Below are positions 26,720-36,067 of a stretch of 64,000 nucleotides of DNA, piece by piece (positions within the stretch are counted from its first letter, which is position 1; each line of letters starts with the position of its first letter). The position numbers were made by a program, and so were the translations under genes. Under the pieces are notes generated by a model that saw only the letters and a list, made by a program, of their open reading frames with translations, did not search any database and was not told where the DNA came from. Source of the stretch: Carnobacterium maltaromaticum DSM 20342. GTDB taxonomy: Bacteria; Bacillota; Bacilli; Lactobacillales; Carnobacteriaceae. The DNA lies in contig NZ_JQMX01000001.1 in the NCBI RefSeq assembly GCF_000744945.1, forward strand, positions 310,001 to 374,000. The letters run 5' to 3'.

Positions 26720-28723
26720 TTAGCTGAATAAAAGTCCAATTTGGTAGACTAAAAATGAAAAAAGATAAGCAATCCCTAAACTTGAAAAAGCAGAATATAC
26801 TGCCCATTTATATGAGCCAGTTTCTGCTTTTATGGCGCCTAAAACAGCAAAGCAAGGAATGTAAAGTAAGACAAAAACTAAGAAACTATAGGCAGCTAGT
26901 GGAGTGAAAACAGAGGATAACTCACTAATTAATGCTGTTTCACCACTCACATGAAAAAGAATAATCATTGTCGAGCCTACAACTTCCTTTGCTAAAACAC
27001 CAGCCATAATAGCACTAATTGCTTGCCAACTAGCAAAGCCTAGAGGAGCAAAAAATGGAACTAATGAATGTCCTATGACAGCCATAAAACTAGTGTCAAT
27101 AGAAGGAGCGATGCCAGTAGGTCCCGTGTAACTTAACAGCCAAATAATGACTGTCCCACAAAAAATAACTGTTCCTGCTTTTTTGACAAAACCTTTGCCT
27201 TTGTCCCAAGTACTATGCCATAGGACATTTAATTTTGGAAGGTTATACTCTGGTAAATCAACAATGAAAACAGAAGAATCCTTTGTTTTAAAAATAAGTG
27301 AATAAACTTTCGCAAGAAGAATAGCAACAAAAATTCCAAGTAAGTATAAGGATAAGACAATTAAAGCTCTATGTTCATCAAAAAATGCCGCGATAAACAA
27401 ACTGTAAACAGGCAGACGAGCTGAGCAACTCATAAAGGGTGAAATTAAAGTTGTGATTAGCCGTTCATTATTTTGCTCGATAGTCCTAGCAGCCATGATT
27501 CCAGGAACGTTACATCCAAAACCAATTAATAAAGGAATAAAAGCTTTGCCATTTAAGCCCACACTTTCCATTAAACGATCCATTACAAGCGCTGCTCGTG
27601 ACATATAACCAGAGTCTTCTAAAAACGAAATGCAAGCAAAGAGGACAAAAATTTGTGGAATAAAGACTAAAACGCCACCAACTCCAGCAATTAATCCATC
27701 AACAATTAAAGAATGAATAAAAGGGGCAACTCCTAAATAAGTTAGGATTCCATCTATCCCTTCTGAAATGGGACCACTTAAAAGTGTATCTAAGAAATCG
27801 GAGAGAGGACCGCCAACCCAATCAAAGGTCAACTTGAACATAAAAAAGAAAATAGTTAAGAACAATGGAATCCCTAAAAATGGGTGAGTTGTTATTTTGT
27901 CAATTCTTTGTGTTAGTTTTGTGATTTTTTGATTGGCTTCTTTCGTAATTGCTTTATTCAAAGTTTCTTCAATAAATAGTAGTTTGACAGAATAAATAGC
28001 ATCCTCAGCATCTTTGTATGCTGTTTTCTCTGAAGCTTTCTGCTTTAAGTTGTCTAACAAAGTAAAGTTATTTGCGTGGATAAATTCGTCAATCATTTTA
28101 TTTCCAGCAAAAAACTGAATCATAAACCACCTAGAAATTTCAGGGTTAAACTGATAGTGTTGACTTAAAATATCTTGTCCATTTTTGATTAATCCCTCTA
28201 TAACTGGTCCATAATCAAGAAAAAAAGAGTTGTTTTTTAATGGTTGGTTTTCATGTTCTAACAGCTCTTGACGTACTTCAGGTAATCCTTGATTTGTTCT
28301 CGCATCGGATGCCAAAACTTTTGTTTGTAAGGCGTGTTCGAGTAGTTTAAGGTCTAACTCTACCCCTTGCTTTTTGACAATATCCATCATATTTAGAATA
28401 AGGGTTACAGGTTTTCCATATTCCAATAGTTCGATAGTGAGCAAAAGGTTTCGTTTTAATTGAGCTGCGTTAGCAATATTGAGTATTTCTGAAAAAGATT
28501 CTTTGAGTAAAAAAGAAGTGGCGACAGATTCATCTTTAGTTAAGGGGTTTAATGAATAAACTCCTGGCAAATCGACAATTTTTATCTTGGAGTTTTGAAT
28601 TTTTCCGATTTTCTTTTCAACAGTAACCCCATTCCAGTTCCCTACATAAGCATAAGAATCGGTTAAATGGTTAAATACTGTTGTTTTACCAGTATTTGGA
28701 TTTCCTAAAAGAGCAATTTTCAT
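26720..28723 (-). CDS. feoB: Ferrous iron transporter FeoB
   Basis: FeoB imports Fe2+ across the cytoplasmic membrane. The 667-residue protein has an N-terminal G domain with GNPNTGKTT (7-15), DLPGVYSL and NMMD, a helical GDI-like spacer, and a C-terminal membrane domain with two gate motifs (IPLLIGFGCNVPGIMAAR and LLYIPCFAVLGAIK). Its start overlaps the feoA stop (ATGA). Confidence 0.96.
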   Translation of the reverse strand: MKIALLGNPNTGKTTVFNHLTDSYAYVGNWNGVTVEKKIGKIQNSKIKIVDLPGVYSLNPLTKDESVATSFLLKESFSEILNIANAAQLKRNLLLTIELLEYGKPVTLILNMMDIVKKQGVELDLKLLEHALQTKVLASDARTNQGLPEVRQELLEHENQPLKNNSFFLDYGPVIEGLIKNGQDILSQHYQFNPEISRWFMIQFFAGNKMIDEFIHANNFTLLDNLKQKASEKTAYKDAEDAIYSVKLLFIEETLNKAITKEANQKITKLTQRIDKITTHPFLGIPLFLTIFFFMFKLTFDWVGGPLSDFLDTLLSGPISEGIDGILTYLGVAPFIHSLIVDGLIAGVGGVLVFIPQIFVLFACISFLEDSGYMSRAALVMDRLMESVGLNGKAFIPLLIGFGCNVPGIMAARTIEQNNERLITTLISPFMSCSARLPVYSLFIAAFFDEHRALIVLSLYLLGIFVAILLAKVYSLIFKTKDSSVFIVDLPEYNLPKLNVLWHSTWDKGKGFVKKAGTVIFCGTVIIWLLSYTGPTGIAPSIDTSFMAVIGHSLVPFFAPLGFASWQAISAIMAGVLAKEVVGSTMIILFHVSGETALISELSSVFTPLAAYSFLVFVLLYIPCFAVLGAIKAETGSYKWAVYSAFSSLGIAYLFSFLVYQIGLLFS

Positions 28724-28953
28724 AAGACTAAATCTCCAAAAATGAAGTCCAGTGTGTGTTTGCGGATTCCTACGCGTTGACCATCACTTTCAATCATACA
28801 TGGACCGCCAAAAGGATAGCGACGCTTAATTTCAACAATTGATCCTTCAGTTATCCCGACATCTTTTAATCTGCGTCTCGTTAATTGGTCAAGCTGTGAT
28901 AAATCTTTGATGGTTAGTAATTCATGTAAGTTAATTTTACTAACTGAAGTCAT
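28720..28953 (-). CDS. feoA: Ferrous iron transport accessory protein FeoA
   Basis: The 77-residue SH3-like protein assists FeoB. It shows RRLKDVGITEGS, the GPCMIESDGQRVGIRK strand region and a normal length. GGAGGA lies just before the ATG on the minus strand, and a Fur-like box lies about 45 bases upstream. Confidence 0.93.
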   Translation of the reverse strand: MTSVSKINLHELLTIKDLSQLDQLTRRRLKDVGITEGSIVEIKRRYPFGGPCMIESDGQRVGIRKHTLDFIFGDLVL

Positions 28954-28996
28954 TTTAGTCCTCCTCTGATTAATATGTATTTTTTTTTATCTAATT

Positions 28997-29015
28997 GATA
29001 GTGATTCTCATTCTT
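28997..29015 (-). promoter_or_regulatory. Fur-like box upstream of feoAB
   Basis: GATAGTGATTCTCATTCTT matches the 19-base Fur consensus at about 15 positions. It lies between feoA and the divergent TPR gene, so iron-loaded Fur would repress feoAB here. Confidence 0.7.
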
Positions 29016-29169
29016 GTTTAGTTCATCATATCACAAAGAAGAGTCGAACTAAACTATTTTTTTAAAAATAAAAGAAATAAACAAAAATGCTGATTTTTGT
29101 GAAGATAATCTGCTATGATAGTAGTAGATTAAGTGAGCATCAAAATTATAGATTGGTTGTGACATTAAT

Positions 29170-30129
29170 ATGGGAGAAAAAATTATTTTTCCTAAGAATT
29201 ATGAACAGTATGTAAAAAAGGCGGTCGTCGCTTTCCAGTTAGGTCGGATGGAGGAGTCTCTTCCATACTTTAAAGAAGCGTATCAATTAAAGCAGGAAGA
29301 AAAAATAAATACTTTTTATGCAACGGCTCTATACCAAGTGGGGCGTTATCAAGAAGCTAAAGAAGTGGTAGAGGATCAATTGGCTTTCTATGAAAAGGAA
29401 AATCAATTATACGCATTTTATGTCTCTATTTTAATTCGTTCTCACTATTTTTTACAGGCTGAGGCGATTATTAAAAAGCAGTTGATGCGTAAAGGGAACG
29501 ATTCTGAAAAAATCACGTGGCAAAGTCTATTGGGCTTTTCTAAAGAAGAGCAAAAAAACAAACAAGTTAGTCAAGAAAAAAAGATAGCAGATATAGGAAA
29601 ACGTGTCCTATCAATGATGGATAAGTCTTATCAAGAACAATCAGATTTAATGAAGGAAATGGACACAATCCCATTTCAATCTTACTTGAAATTAGCGAAA
29701 CTATTACTACAAAATCCTTTCGTTAGTGGATTAATCAAAGCAACGATTATTGAACGGCTTGTTAATGAGCAACTAGATGAAGCGATTGAAATTACCTGGT
29801 TCGACCAAGAGCGCATTATTAGACCCAAAGAATTGACCTCAATTGAGGAGAATGCCACAGTTAGACAGGTACAGCAATTGCTAGAAGAAAAGATTGGCTT
29901 AAATGATCCAACTTTATTTGCTAGCGTTAGTCAAGAGGCACAACTGCATTTTATATTCTTATATCCTTTCATTGAAGAAGTAATTACCTCTCCAGAAACT
30001 TGGGTTGAGCTTTATCGTCAGCAATATGAATTAGATTACATTGGGCAAACAGAAAAATTGCCCCATTTTGATGATTTAAAGCTTTGGCAAAATCGTTTAA
30101 ATGAGTTGATTTTAGAATTAATGAGCTAA
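29170..30129 (+). CDS. TPR-repeat protein upstream of tig
   Basis: The 319-residue soluble protein begins with two or three tetratricopeptide-like helix pairs (about residues 10-105: AFQLGRMEESLPYFKEAY, ALYQVGRYQEAKEVVEDQL). The rest is an all-helical C-terminal region I do not recognise. It has no signal peptide or membrane helix. TPR proteins at this position, before tig, are common in Lactobacillales, but their role is not established to my knowledge. Confidence 0.7.
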   Translation: MGEKIIFPKNYEQYVKKAVVAFQLGRMEESLPYFKEAYQLKQEEKINTFYATALYQVGRYQEAKEVVEDQLAFYEKENQLYAFYVSILIRSHYFLQAEAIIKKQLMRKGNDSEKITWQSLLGFSKEEQKNKQVSQEKKIADIGKRVLSMMDKSYQEQSDLMKEMDTIPFQSYLKLAKLLLQNPFVSGLIKATIIERLVNEQLDEAIEITWFDQERIIRPKELTSIEENATVRQVQQLLEEKIGLNDPTLFASVSQEAQLHFIFLYPFIEEVITSPETWVELYRQQYELDYIGQTEKLPHFDDLKLWQNRLNELILELMS

Positions 30130-30238
30130 TTAAGCGAATAATAGGAATAAGTCTTAAAAATAAAAAGCTTTTATTAGTGCTTTATATAGAAAAGACAACA
30201 AAAACTTGAAACTTTTTTAATGTATTGTTGTCTTTGTA

Positions 30239-30267
30239 TTTACAAAGTTTTCACGATAGTGTACTAT
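30239..30267 (+). promoter_or_regulatory. Promoter of tig
   Basis: TTTACA (30239-30244) and TACTAT (30262-30267) are separated by 17 bases, about 60 bases before the tig start. Confidence 0.6.
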
Positions 30268-30326
30268 TAGTGAGTGTGCAATTGCAATTAAGATTGCGAA
30301 AAATCAGTGTGTCGGAGGGAATATTA

Positions 30327-31607
30327 ATGACTGCAAAATGGGAAAAGAAAGGCACTAATGATGGTGTCTTAAAATTTGAAATTAAAGAAGAAAAAATTAA
30401 AGAAGGTTTAGAAAAAGCTTTTAACAAAGTGAAAAAAAACCTTAATGTACCAGGATTCCGTAAAGGGAAAGTTTCACGTCAAGTGTTTAACAAAATGTAT
30501 GGTGAAGAATCTTTATTTGAAGATGCACTAAATATTCTTTTACCAGAAGCTTATACAATTGCTTTGGAAGAATCTGGAATTGATCCAGTTGACCAACCAA
30601 AAATTGATGTTGAAAGCATGGAAAAAGGCCAACCTTGGATTATTACTGCAGAAGTAACTGTAAAACCAGAAGTTAAATTAGGTGAATACAAAAACTTAAC
30701 AGTTGAAAAACAAGATCGCGAAGTAACAGATGAAGATGTTGCTGCAAAAATTAAAGAAAAACAAGAAGCACAAGCTGAATTAGTTTTAAAAGAAGATGCA
30801 ATTGTTAATGGCGATACTGCTGTCATTGATTTCGAAGGATTCAAAGACGGTGTTGCATTTGAAGGCGGTAAAGGCGAAAATACTTCTTTAGAAATTGGAT
30901 CTAATTCATTTATTCCAGGATTTGAAGAGCAATTAATTGGAGCTAAGGCTGGCGATACAGTTGAAGTGAAAGTTACTTTCCCAGAAGAATATCATTCTGA
31001 AGATTTAAAAGGCGCAGATGCTGTCTTTAACGTAACAATCCATGAAGTTAAAGCTAAAGAATTACCAGAATTAGATGATGAATTTGCTAAAGATGTTGAT
31101 GAAGAAGTTGAAACATTGGCAGAATTAGAAGCTAAAATTAAAGCTGAGCTAGTTGAAGCTAAAACAGCAGCAGCTGAGGAAGCTGTTCAAGAAGCTGCTA
31201 TTCGTCAAGCTGTTGATAATGCTGAAATCGTTGAATTGCCACATGTAATGGTACATGATGAAGTTCATCGTCAAATGGATCAATTCTTAAATGACATGCA
31301 ACGTCAAGGTGTTTCTCCAGAAATGTATTATCAATTAACAAACACAACTGAAGAAGACTTGCATAAACAAATGGAAGAAGATGCTGATATCCGTACTCGT
31401 ACGAATCTAGTTCTTGAAGCAATTGTTGCTGCTGAAGGCTTTGATCCATCTGAAGAAGAAGTTGAAAAAGAAATTAAAGAACTTGCTGAACAATACAACA
31501 TGGAAGAAAAAGCTGTTCGTGCTGCTTTAAGTGTTGATATGTTAAAACATGACATTTCAATGAAAAAAGCAATCGACGCTATTACTGAAACAGCAGTTGA
31601 AAAATAA
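30327..31607 (+). CDS. tig: Trigger factor
   Basis: Trigger factor is the ribosome-bound chaperone and prolyl isomerase. The 426-residue protein has the ribosome-binding signature [12 protein letters not shown] near residue 40, an FKBP domain (about 150-245, [11 protein letters not shown]) and a long helical C-terminal arm. The ATG at 30327 follows TCGGAGGG; the longer frame upstream has no site and runs across the promoter. Confidence 0.97.
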   Translation: MTAKWEKKGTNDGVLKFEIKEEKIKEGLEKAFNKVKKNLNVPGFRKGKVSRQVFNKMYGEESLFEDALNILLPEAYTIALEESGIDPVDQPKIDVESMEKGQPWIITAEVTVKPEVKLGEYKNLTVEKQDREVTDEDVAAKIKEKQEAQAELVLKEDAIVNGDTAVIDFEGFKDGVAFEGGKGENTSLEIGSNSFIPGFEEQLIGAKAGDTVEVKVTFPEEYHSEDLKGADAVFNVTIHEVKAKELPELDDEFAKDVDEEVETLAELEAKIKAELVEAKTAAAEEAVQEAAIRQAVDNAEIVELPHVMVHDEVHRQMDQFLNDMQRQGVSPEMYYQLTNTTEEDLHKQMEEDADIRTRTNLVLEAIVAAEGFDPSEEEVEKEIKELAEQYNMEEKAVRAALSVDMLKHDISMKKAIDAITETAVEK

Positions 31608-31619
31608 GAAGTAAATTTT

Positions 31620-31661
31620 GTATCCTATCACTAAAAATTTAAAGTGATAGGATACTTTTTA
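31620..31661 (+). terminator. Terminator after tig
   Basis: GTATCCTATCACT pairs with AGTGATAGGATAC over a 10-base loop and is followed by T5. Confidence 0.85.
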
Positions 31662-31941
31662 ATTAGTAAAAAAATATTTTTTAAGCATCATAGGACTATT
31701 TGTCTTTGTACAAATAGCTTAGGTTGCTTTGTTTAGTTAAAAGAGTATACTTAAGGTAGGTTCAATGAGGCAATGTATCCTATTTTTAAGCGCTTTTTTT
31801 TATTTGGTCTATTTTTACAGAGTATCAAATTTTATGTCTCATCAGTCATTTTAGTAACAAAAAAGATAACTAATATTATTTTTTTAGATTGATTAATTTA
31901 TATATTGAAGCATTAATTAAATTTGAACAGGAGGCAATTTA
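31662..31941 (+). promoter_or_regulatory. Intergenic region with promoter upstream of the rpoD-like gene
   Basis: In the 280-base gap, TTGCTT (31724-31729) and TATACT (31746-31751) are 16 bases apart and form the best promoter. A CTATTTG/CAAATAG hairpin lies at 31696-31717. No further open frame is supported. Confidence 0.5.
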
Positions 31942-33054
31942 TTGAGTACACAAGCTAAGGGAGATAAAAAAACAATGAAAAAAGCCACTGATAAATTTAT
32001 TTTAAAGCACAAATTAAAAGCAATGGTTCATATTGATGAAGTAACAAAAGAGTTAGCCTTACCCAATCATTTAACTGTTGAAGAAATCGACACATTGATT
32101 CAGCGGATTGAGGACGCTGGGGTAAGTGTTGTTGGTGATGATGGTGGTCCGACTGAGCGTCAATTATTGGTTCCAGCAATTGAAAAAATAGAAATAAAAA
32201 AAGCTGATTTAGCTCCACCAGCGGGTGTACCCATGGACGACCCTGTTCGCATGTATTTAAAAGAGATTGGTCAGGTTGATCTATTAACAGGTGCTGAGGA
32301 AGTGACTTTGGCAGAGCAAGTTTTAGAAGGGAATCAAGATGCTAGAAATCATTTAGCAGAAGCCAATTTAAGACTAGTTGTAAGTATTGCCAAACGTTAT
32401 ATGGGTCGAGGCATGCAATTCTTAGATTTAATTCAAGAGGGAAACTTAGGTCTAATGAAAGCTGTTGAAAAATTTGATCATACTAAAGGCTTTAAATTTT
32501 CAACATATGCGACTTGGTGGATTCGCCAATCTATTACACGTTCTATTGCGGATCAGGCGAGAACAATCCGTATTCCGGTTCATATGATTGAGACAATCAA
32601 TAAGCTTGTTCGAATTCAACGACAATTAATCCAAGACTTAGGTCGTGAAGCGACTCCTGAAGAATTAGGTGCTGAAATGGATTTATCAACGGAACGTATT
32701 CGAGAAATATTAAAAATTTCTCAAGAACCAGTTTCGTTAGAAACGCCAATTGGAGAAGAAGATGATTCTCAACTAGGTGATTTTATTGAAGATCACGGGG
32801 CAGCTGATCCAGAAGAACAAGCTTCTTATGAGCTTTTAAAGCTACAAATAGAAGATGCATTGGATACACTAACAGATAGGGAAGAAAATGTCTTACGCCT
32901 TCGATTTGGACTAGACGATGGTCGTATTCGGACGTTGGAAGAAGTGGGTAAGGTTTTTGGCGTAACGAGAGAACGAATTCGACAAATTGAAGCAAAAGCT
33001 TTGCGTAAATTACGTCATCCAAGTCGTTCTAAGCAATTAAAAGATTATTTATAA
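31942..33054 (+). CDS. rpoD: RpoD-like primary-type sigma factor
   Basis: The 370-residue protein starts at TTG after CAGGAGG. It has sigma region 1.1 (about 15-70), region 1.2 [13 protein letters not shown], regions 2.1-2.4 ([31 protein letters not shown]), region 3 and region 4 with [21 protein letters not shown]. Overall it is a full sigma-70 group 1 or 2 protein. Normally rpoD follows dnaG; here it stands alone between tig and clpX. Its region 2.4 reads [11 protein letters not shown] where most Firmicute primary sigmas read RQAITRAIADQ. It may be the relocated main sigma factor or a second copy. Confidence 0.85.
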   Translation: MSTQAKGDKKTMKKATDKFILKHKLKAMVHIDEVTKELALPNHLTVEEIDTLIQRIEDAGVSVVGDDGGPTERQLLVPAIEKIEIKKADLAPPAGVPMDDPVRMYLKEIGQVDLLTGAEEVTLAEQVLEGNQDARNHLAEANLRLVVSIAKRYMGRGMQFLDLIQEGNLGLMKAVEKFDHTKGFKFSTYATWWIRQSITRSIADQARTIRIPVHMIETINKLVRIQRQLIQDLGREATPEELGAEMDLSTERIREILKISQEPVSLETPIGEEDDSQLGDFIEDHGAADPEEQASYELLKLQIEDALDTLTDREENVLRLRFGLDDGRIRTLEEVGKVFGVTRERIRQIEAKALRKLRHPSRSKQLKDYL

Positions 33055-33309
33055 AGAAGTAACGTAAATTAAATTAAAAAGTGATTCCTTGGTGCTTTTG
33101 ATTGAGAACTCTATTTTTTGCTCATTAGGGCATAAGAATAGGGTTTTTGCACGTATAAAAAATGCATTCTAGTAGGAATGAAATAAAAATGTTTTAAATT
33201 TAGAGAACTTTATGCTAAGATAGTATGGATGTAGAGAATCCCTTGTATGTTGAGGGATAAATCTGATACTATTAAAGTGGTATGAATGAGAATAGAGGTG
33301 GATGAAGCA

Positions 33310-34554
33310 ATGTTTAATGATGAAGAAACAAAGGGCCCGGTTAATTGTTCTTTTTGTGGCAAATCACAAGATCAAGTTAAAAAAATTGTTGCTGGACCTG
33401 GCGTGTTTATTTGTAATGAGTGTATTGAATTATGTAAGGAAATTATTGATGAAGAATTCAATGAAGCTGGCTATGGTGAGTTCTTAGATGTGCCTAAACC
33501 GCAAGAAATTAGAAGTATATTAAATGACTACGTTATCGGTCAAGATCAAGCGAAGAAAGCTTTATCTGTTGCTGTATACAATCATTATAAACGTGTGAAT
33601 CAATTAAATGGTCAAGAAGATGAAGTTGAATTACAAAAAAGTAATATTTCATTAATCGGACCTACTGGTTCAGGAAAGACATTCTTGGCTCAAAGTCTAG
33701 CTAGAATTTTAAACGTTCCATTTGCAATAGCAGATGCAACTAGTTTAACAGAAGCAGGCTATGTGGGAGAAGATGTAGAAAATATTCTTTTAAAATTAAT
33801 GCAAGCAGCTGACTATGATGTAGAAAAAGCTGAAAAAGGGATTATTTATATTGATGAAATTGATAAAATTGCTCGTAAAAGTGAAAATGTATCAATTACC
33901 CGTGATGTAAGTGGTGAAGGTGTTCAACAAGCATTATTGAAAATTCTTGAAGGTACAGTTGCAAACGTTCCGCCTCAAGGAGGGCGTAAGCATCCGCATC
34001 AAGAGTTTGTCCAATTAGATACAAGTAATATTCTATTTATTGTCGGTGGAGCTTTCGATGGCATTGAAGAGATTGTTAAAAATCGAATGGGCGAAAAAGT
34101 AATTGGTTTTGGTACCAACACGAAAAAAATTGATGAGAGTCAAAGTCTAATGCAACAAATTATTCCTGAAGATTTATTGAAATTTGGTTTAATACCAGAG
34201 TTTATTGGACGCTTGCCTGTTATGGCAGCTTTAGAAAAGCTAACAGAAGAGGATTTAGTCCATATCTTAACTGAGCCAAAAAATTCATTAGTGAAGCAAT
34301 ATAAAAAATTGTTTGACTTAGATGATGTTGAATTGGTTTTTGAAGATCAGGCTTTACGAGAAATTGCTAAAAAAGCGATTGAACGAAATACTGGTGCTCG
34401 TGGATTGCGTTCGATTATAGAAAGTATTATGTTAGAAATTATGTTCGATTTACCAAGTCGTCCTGAAATTACCAAATGCGTGATTACTGAAGATACGGTT
34501 ATTGGTTCTGGAAAGCCTGAACTATATGATACTGAAGGTTCAGCAGTTGTATAA
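33310..34554 (+). CDS. clpX: ATP-dependent protease ATPase subunit ClpX
   Basis: ClpX unfolds substrates for ClpP. The 414-residue protein has a zinc-binding domain (CSFCGKS near 14, CNECIELC near 36), Walker A GPTGSGKT, Walker [10 protein letters not shown], and pore and sensor motifs in a normal C terminus. I chose the ATG at 33310 ([13 protein letters not shown]) after GAGGTGG over an in-frame start 24 bases earlier. I saw no CIRCE or CtsR-type heptad repeat upstream. Confidence 0.96.
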   Translation: MFNDEETKGPVNCSFCGKSQDQVKKIVAGPGVFICNECIELCKEIIDEEFNEAGYGEFLDVPKPQEIRSILNDYVIGQDQAKKALSVAVYNHYKRVNQLNGQEDEVELQKSNISLIGPTGSGKTFLAQSLARILNVPFAIADATSLTEAGYVGEDVENILLKLMQAADYDVEKAEKGIIYIDEIDKIARKSENVSITRDVSGEGVQQALLKILEGTVANVPPQGGRKHPHQEFVQLDTSNILFIVGGAFDGIEEIVKNRMGEKVIGFGTNTKKIDESQSLMQQIIPEDLLKFGLIPEFIGRLPVMAALEKLTEEDLVHILTEPKNSLVKQYKKLFDLDDVELVFEDQALREIAKKAIERNTGARGLRSIIESIMLEIMFDLPSRPEITKCVITEDTVIGSGKPELYDTEGSAVV

Positions 34555-34655
34555 ATTAAAAGAGTTAAAGGTAACCTATACCTTAAAAAAATCAGTTGAT
34601 AAAGTTCAAAGAAAGCCTTATATTGTTGACTTTCAATTGATTAAAATAAAAAAAT

Positions 34656-34699
34656 AAAAAAACTTCAATTACTCATTTTGGGTAATTGAAGTTTTTTTT
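34656..34699 (+). terminator. Terminator between clpX and the tail cassette
   Basis: AAAAAACTTCAATTAC pairs with GTAATTGAAGTTTTTT over a 9-base loop with a T8 tract. It isolates clpX from the SOS promoter that begins two bases later. Confidence 0.92.
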
Positions 34700-34700
34700 G

Positions 34701-34729
34701 TTGCTTATCGAACAAATGTTCGTTACAAT
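34701..34729 (+). promoter_or_regulatory. SOS promoter of the tail cassette with a perfect LexA box
   Basis: TTGCTT (34701-34706) and TACAAT (34724-34729) are separated by 17 bases. The spacer contains CGAACAAATGTTCG (34709-34722), a perfect match to the Gram-positive LexA/DinR consensus CGAAC-N4-GTTCG. LexA bound here would cover the promoter completely. The recA promoter in this window has the box in the same place. Confidence 0.9.
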
Positions 34730-34784
34730 GGAAATAGAAATAAAGAGATAACCTCTAATCTCAATATGATGAAGTGGTGATAAA

Positions 34785-35129
34785 ATGGGAGAAGTTTATG
34801 TAAAGCAACAAAGTAAAAAATTGGTTGATGAGCGTTTAAGAAATATCCCCAAACTAACGGCAATGGTTAAGCTCTCTGAACGAGTAATTGCTGAACCGGC
34901 GTTAAAAAAGCGTTTGGAAGAAGCTAAGCTTGAGCTAGAGACAATTAAGGCAACGATATCTTCGTTGCCAGATGAACTGCAAAAAGATATTTTAACCAAG
35001 CGTTACATTGTTCAAAACAAGTATGAAACAGACATTCAAGTTTACATGGAGTTGAATATGAGTGAATCTTATTACTATCGCTTAAAAAAAGATGCATTTG
35101 AATTATTAAGTTTTTTATGGGGGTTTTAA
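34785..35129 (+). CDS. ArpU-like phage late transcriptional activator
   Basis: The 114-residue protein has a helical N-terminal half and a C-terminal segment with DILTKRYIVQ, then DIQVYMELNMSESYYYRLKK, which fits the ArpU/RinA-type activators of Gram-positive phage late genes. It is the only gene directly behind the LexA-controlled promoter and is followed by its own terminator. The likely role is therefore to relay the SOS signal to the tail operon downstream. The family call is by motif only. Confidence 0.7.
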   Translation: MGEVYVKQQSKKLVDERLRNIPKLTAMVKLSERVIAEPALKKRLEEAKLELETIKATISSLPDELQKDILTKRYIVQNKYETDIQVYMELNMSESYYYRLKKDAFELLSFLWGF

Positions 35130-35171
35130 ACCTAAAAGTGTTACTTAGTTTAATGGGAAAATTGATTAAAT

Positions 35172-35215
35172 AAAAAAGAGTTATTTTGATTTTACTTTCA
35201 GAATAGCTCTTTTTT
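35172..35215. terminator. Terminator after the ArpU-like gene
   Basis: AAAAAAGAGTTATT pairs with AATAGCTCTTTTTT with one wobble. It implies that the tail genes have a separate promoter. Confidence 0.85.
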
Positions 35216-35270
35216 GCTGTTTAATAAATAGAATTAGAATTTTAGATAGGGAATCATAAGTTATTTGAAA

Positions 35271-35312
35271 CAGTCTTTTAGACAGTATTAAAAGGAAGTC
35301 GAAAGAAGACTG
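35271..35312 (+). promoter_or_regulatory. Inverted repeat upstream of the tail operon (candidate activator site)
   Basis: CAGTCTT (35271-35277) is repeated inverted as AAGACTG (35306-35312), with a further AGTC/GACT pair inside. It lies about 80-110 bases before the -10-like TATACT at 35382. The position suits an activator such as the ArpU-like protein, but this is inference. Confidence 0.35.
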
Positions 35313-35343
35313 ACAGAGATTATAAAGATTGAAAGAAGGAAAA

Positions 35344-35409
35344 ATGACGAAACAAGAGGGAACGTTCGTTCGCTTAGGTTGTATACTAAGGATGTTGAAA
35401 GGCAAGTAA
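35344..35409 (+). CDS. Possible 21-residue ORF ahead of the tail tube gene
   Basis: ATG after GAAGGAAAA opens 21 codons (start MTKQEGTFVRLGC, end LKGK). The ribosome binding site is good. It could be a leader peptide or the stub of a deleted phage gene. A LexA-like site and a -10-like TATACT lie inside it, so it may not be translated. Confidence 0.3.
   Translation: MTKQEGTFVRLGCILRMLKGK
35359..35387 (+). promoter_or_regulatory. Second LexA-like site and -10 element before the tail operon
   Basis: GGAACGTTCGTTCG (35359-35372) keeps the full core GAAC-N4-GTTC and differs from the consensus box only in its first base. Ten bases later is TATACT (35382-35387) with no recognisable -35, as expected for an activator-dependent late promoter. 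The tail tube ATG is 77 bases further. Confidence 0.5.
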
Positions 35410-35463
35410 GACTTCCTAACAACAAAGATTTATAATCTAAAAAAAAGAAAGAAGGAATGTAAA

Positions 35464-35988
35464 ATGACAGTACAACCAATTGAAGGGAAGAAAGTAGTTT
35501 ATTTAGTCCAAGCAACAAACGCAGCAAAAGGAGCAAAAGCATTACTTCCTGGTTTCCAGACAGAAGGAACATGGACACGTGAACATGAGGCTTTAGATGA
35601 ACAAACAAAGTCAGGACGTATTTTAGGATATGGGGCAAAGACTGAAACGTTTGAATTAACTCTTTATTCAGCACCAGGGGATGCAGGGCAAGAAGCAATT
35701 GCCAATGCATATGACAATGAAGAACAAGTTAAAGTTTGGCGCGTTGAATTACAGCAAAATACTGATGGTTCATATCCTGCTCGTTTTGGTTATTCAATTA
35801 TTCAAAGTGTGGCAATTTCAGATGCAGATAGTTTTGCAGAGTTAACAGTTACTTTACCAGTAATTGGAAAAACCCAACCAGGAACGTTAACGGATATTCC
35901 AGAAGAATTAATTAATCTAGCTTTATATGGTTTTGAAAATCCAGGAGAAAAAACTGGTGAGCTAGGTGAAGAAGCAGCAAAAGAATAG
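35464..35988 (+). CDS. Phage major tail tube protein (TP901-1/LmaA-like)
   Basis: The 174-residue protein forms the rings of a non-contractile tail tube in this family. The sequence has the N-terminal strand VVYLVQATNAAKGAKAL, GYGAKTETFELTLYS and the late VAISDADSFAELTVTLPV, the pattern of TP901-1-type tube proteins and of the LmaA protein of Listeria monocin. The acidic tail EKTGELGEEAAKE is disordered. AAAGAAGGAATG leads into the ATG. No sheath gene follows, so the tail is siphophage-like. Confidence 0.8.
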   Translation: MTVQPIEGKKVVYLVQATNAAKGAKALLPGFQTEGTWTREHEALDEQTKSGRILGYGAKTETFELTLYSAPGDAGQEAIANAYDNEEQVKVWRVELQQNTDGSYPARFGYSIIQSVAISDADSFAELTVTLPVIGKTQPGTLTDIPEELINLALYGFENPGEKTGELGEEAAKE

Positions 35989-36067
35989 TACTGAGTATCT
36001 CGACTAGTAGGATACGTATGTTTCTACTAGTCAAATTAAAAGTTAGCAACTAGAAAGAAGGAATTAG

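Noticed and set aside
31198..31449. Minus-strand Leu/Gln-rich frame inside tig
   Set aside because: Shadow of a highly acidic, Ala-rich coding region; no start signal.
33055..33309. CIRCE or CtsR operator upstream of clpX
   Set aside because: No matching inverted repeat or heptad direct repeat was found.
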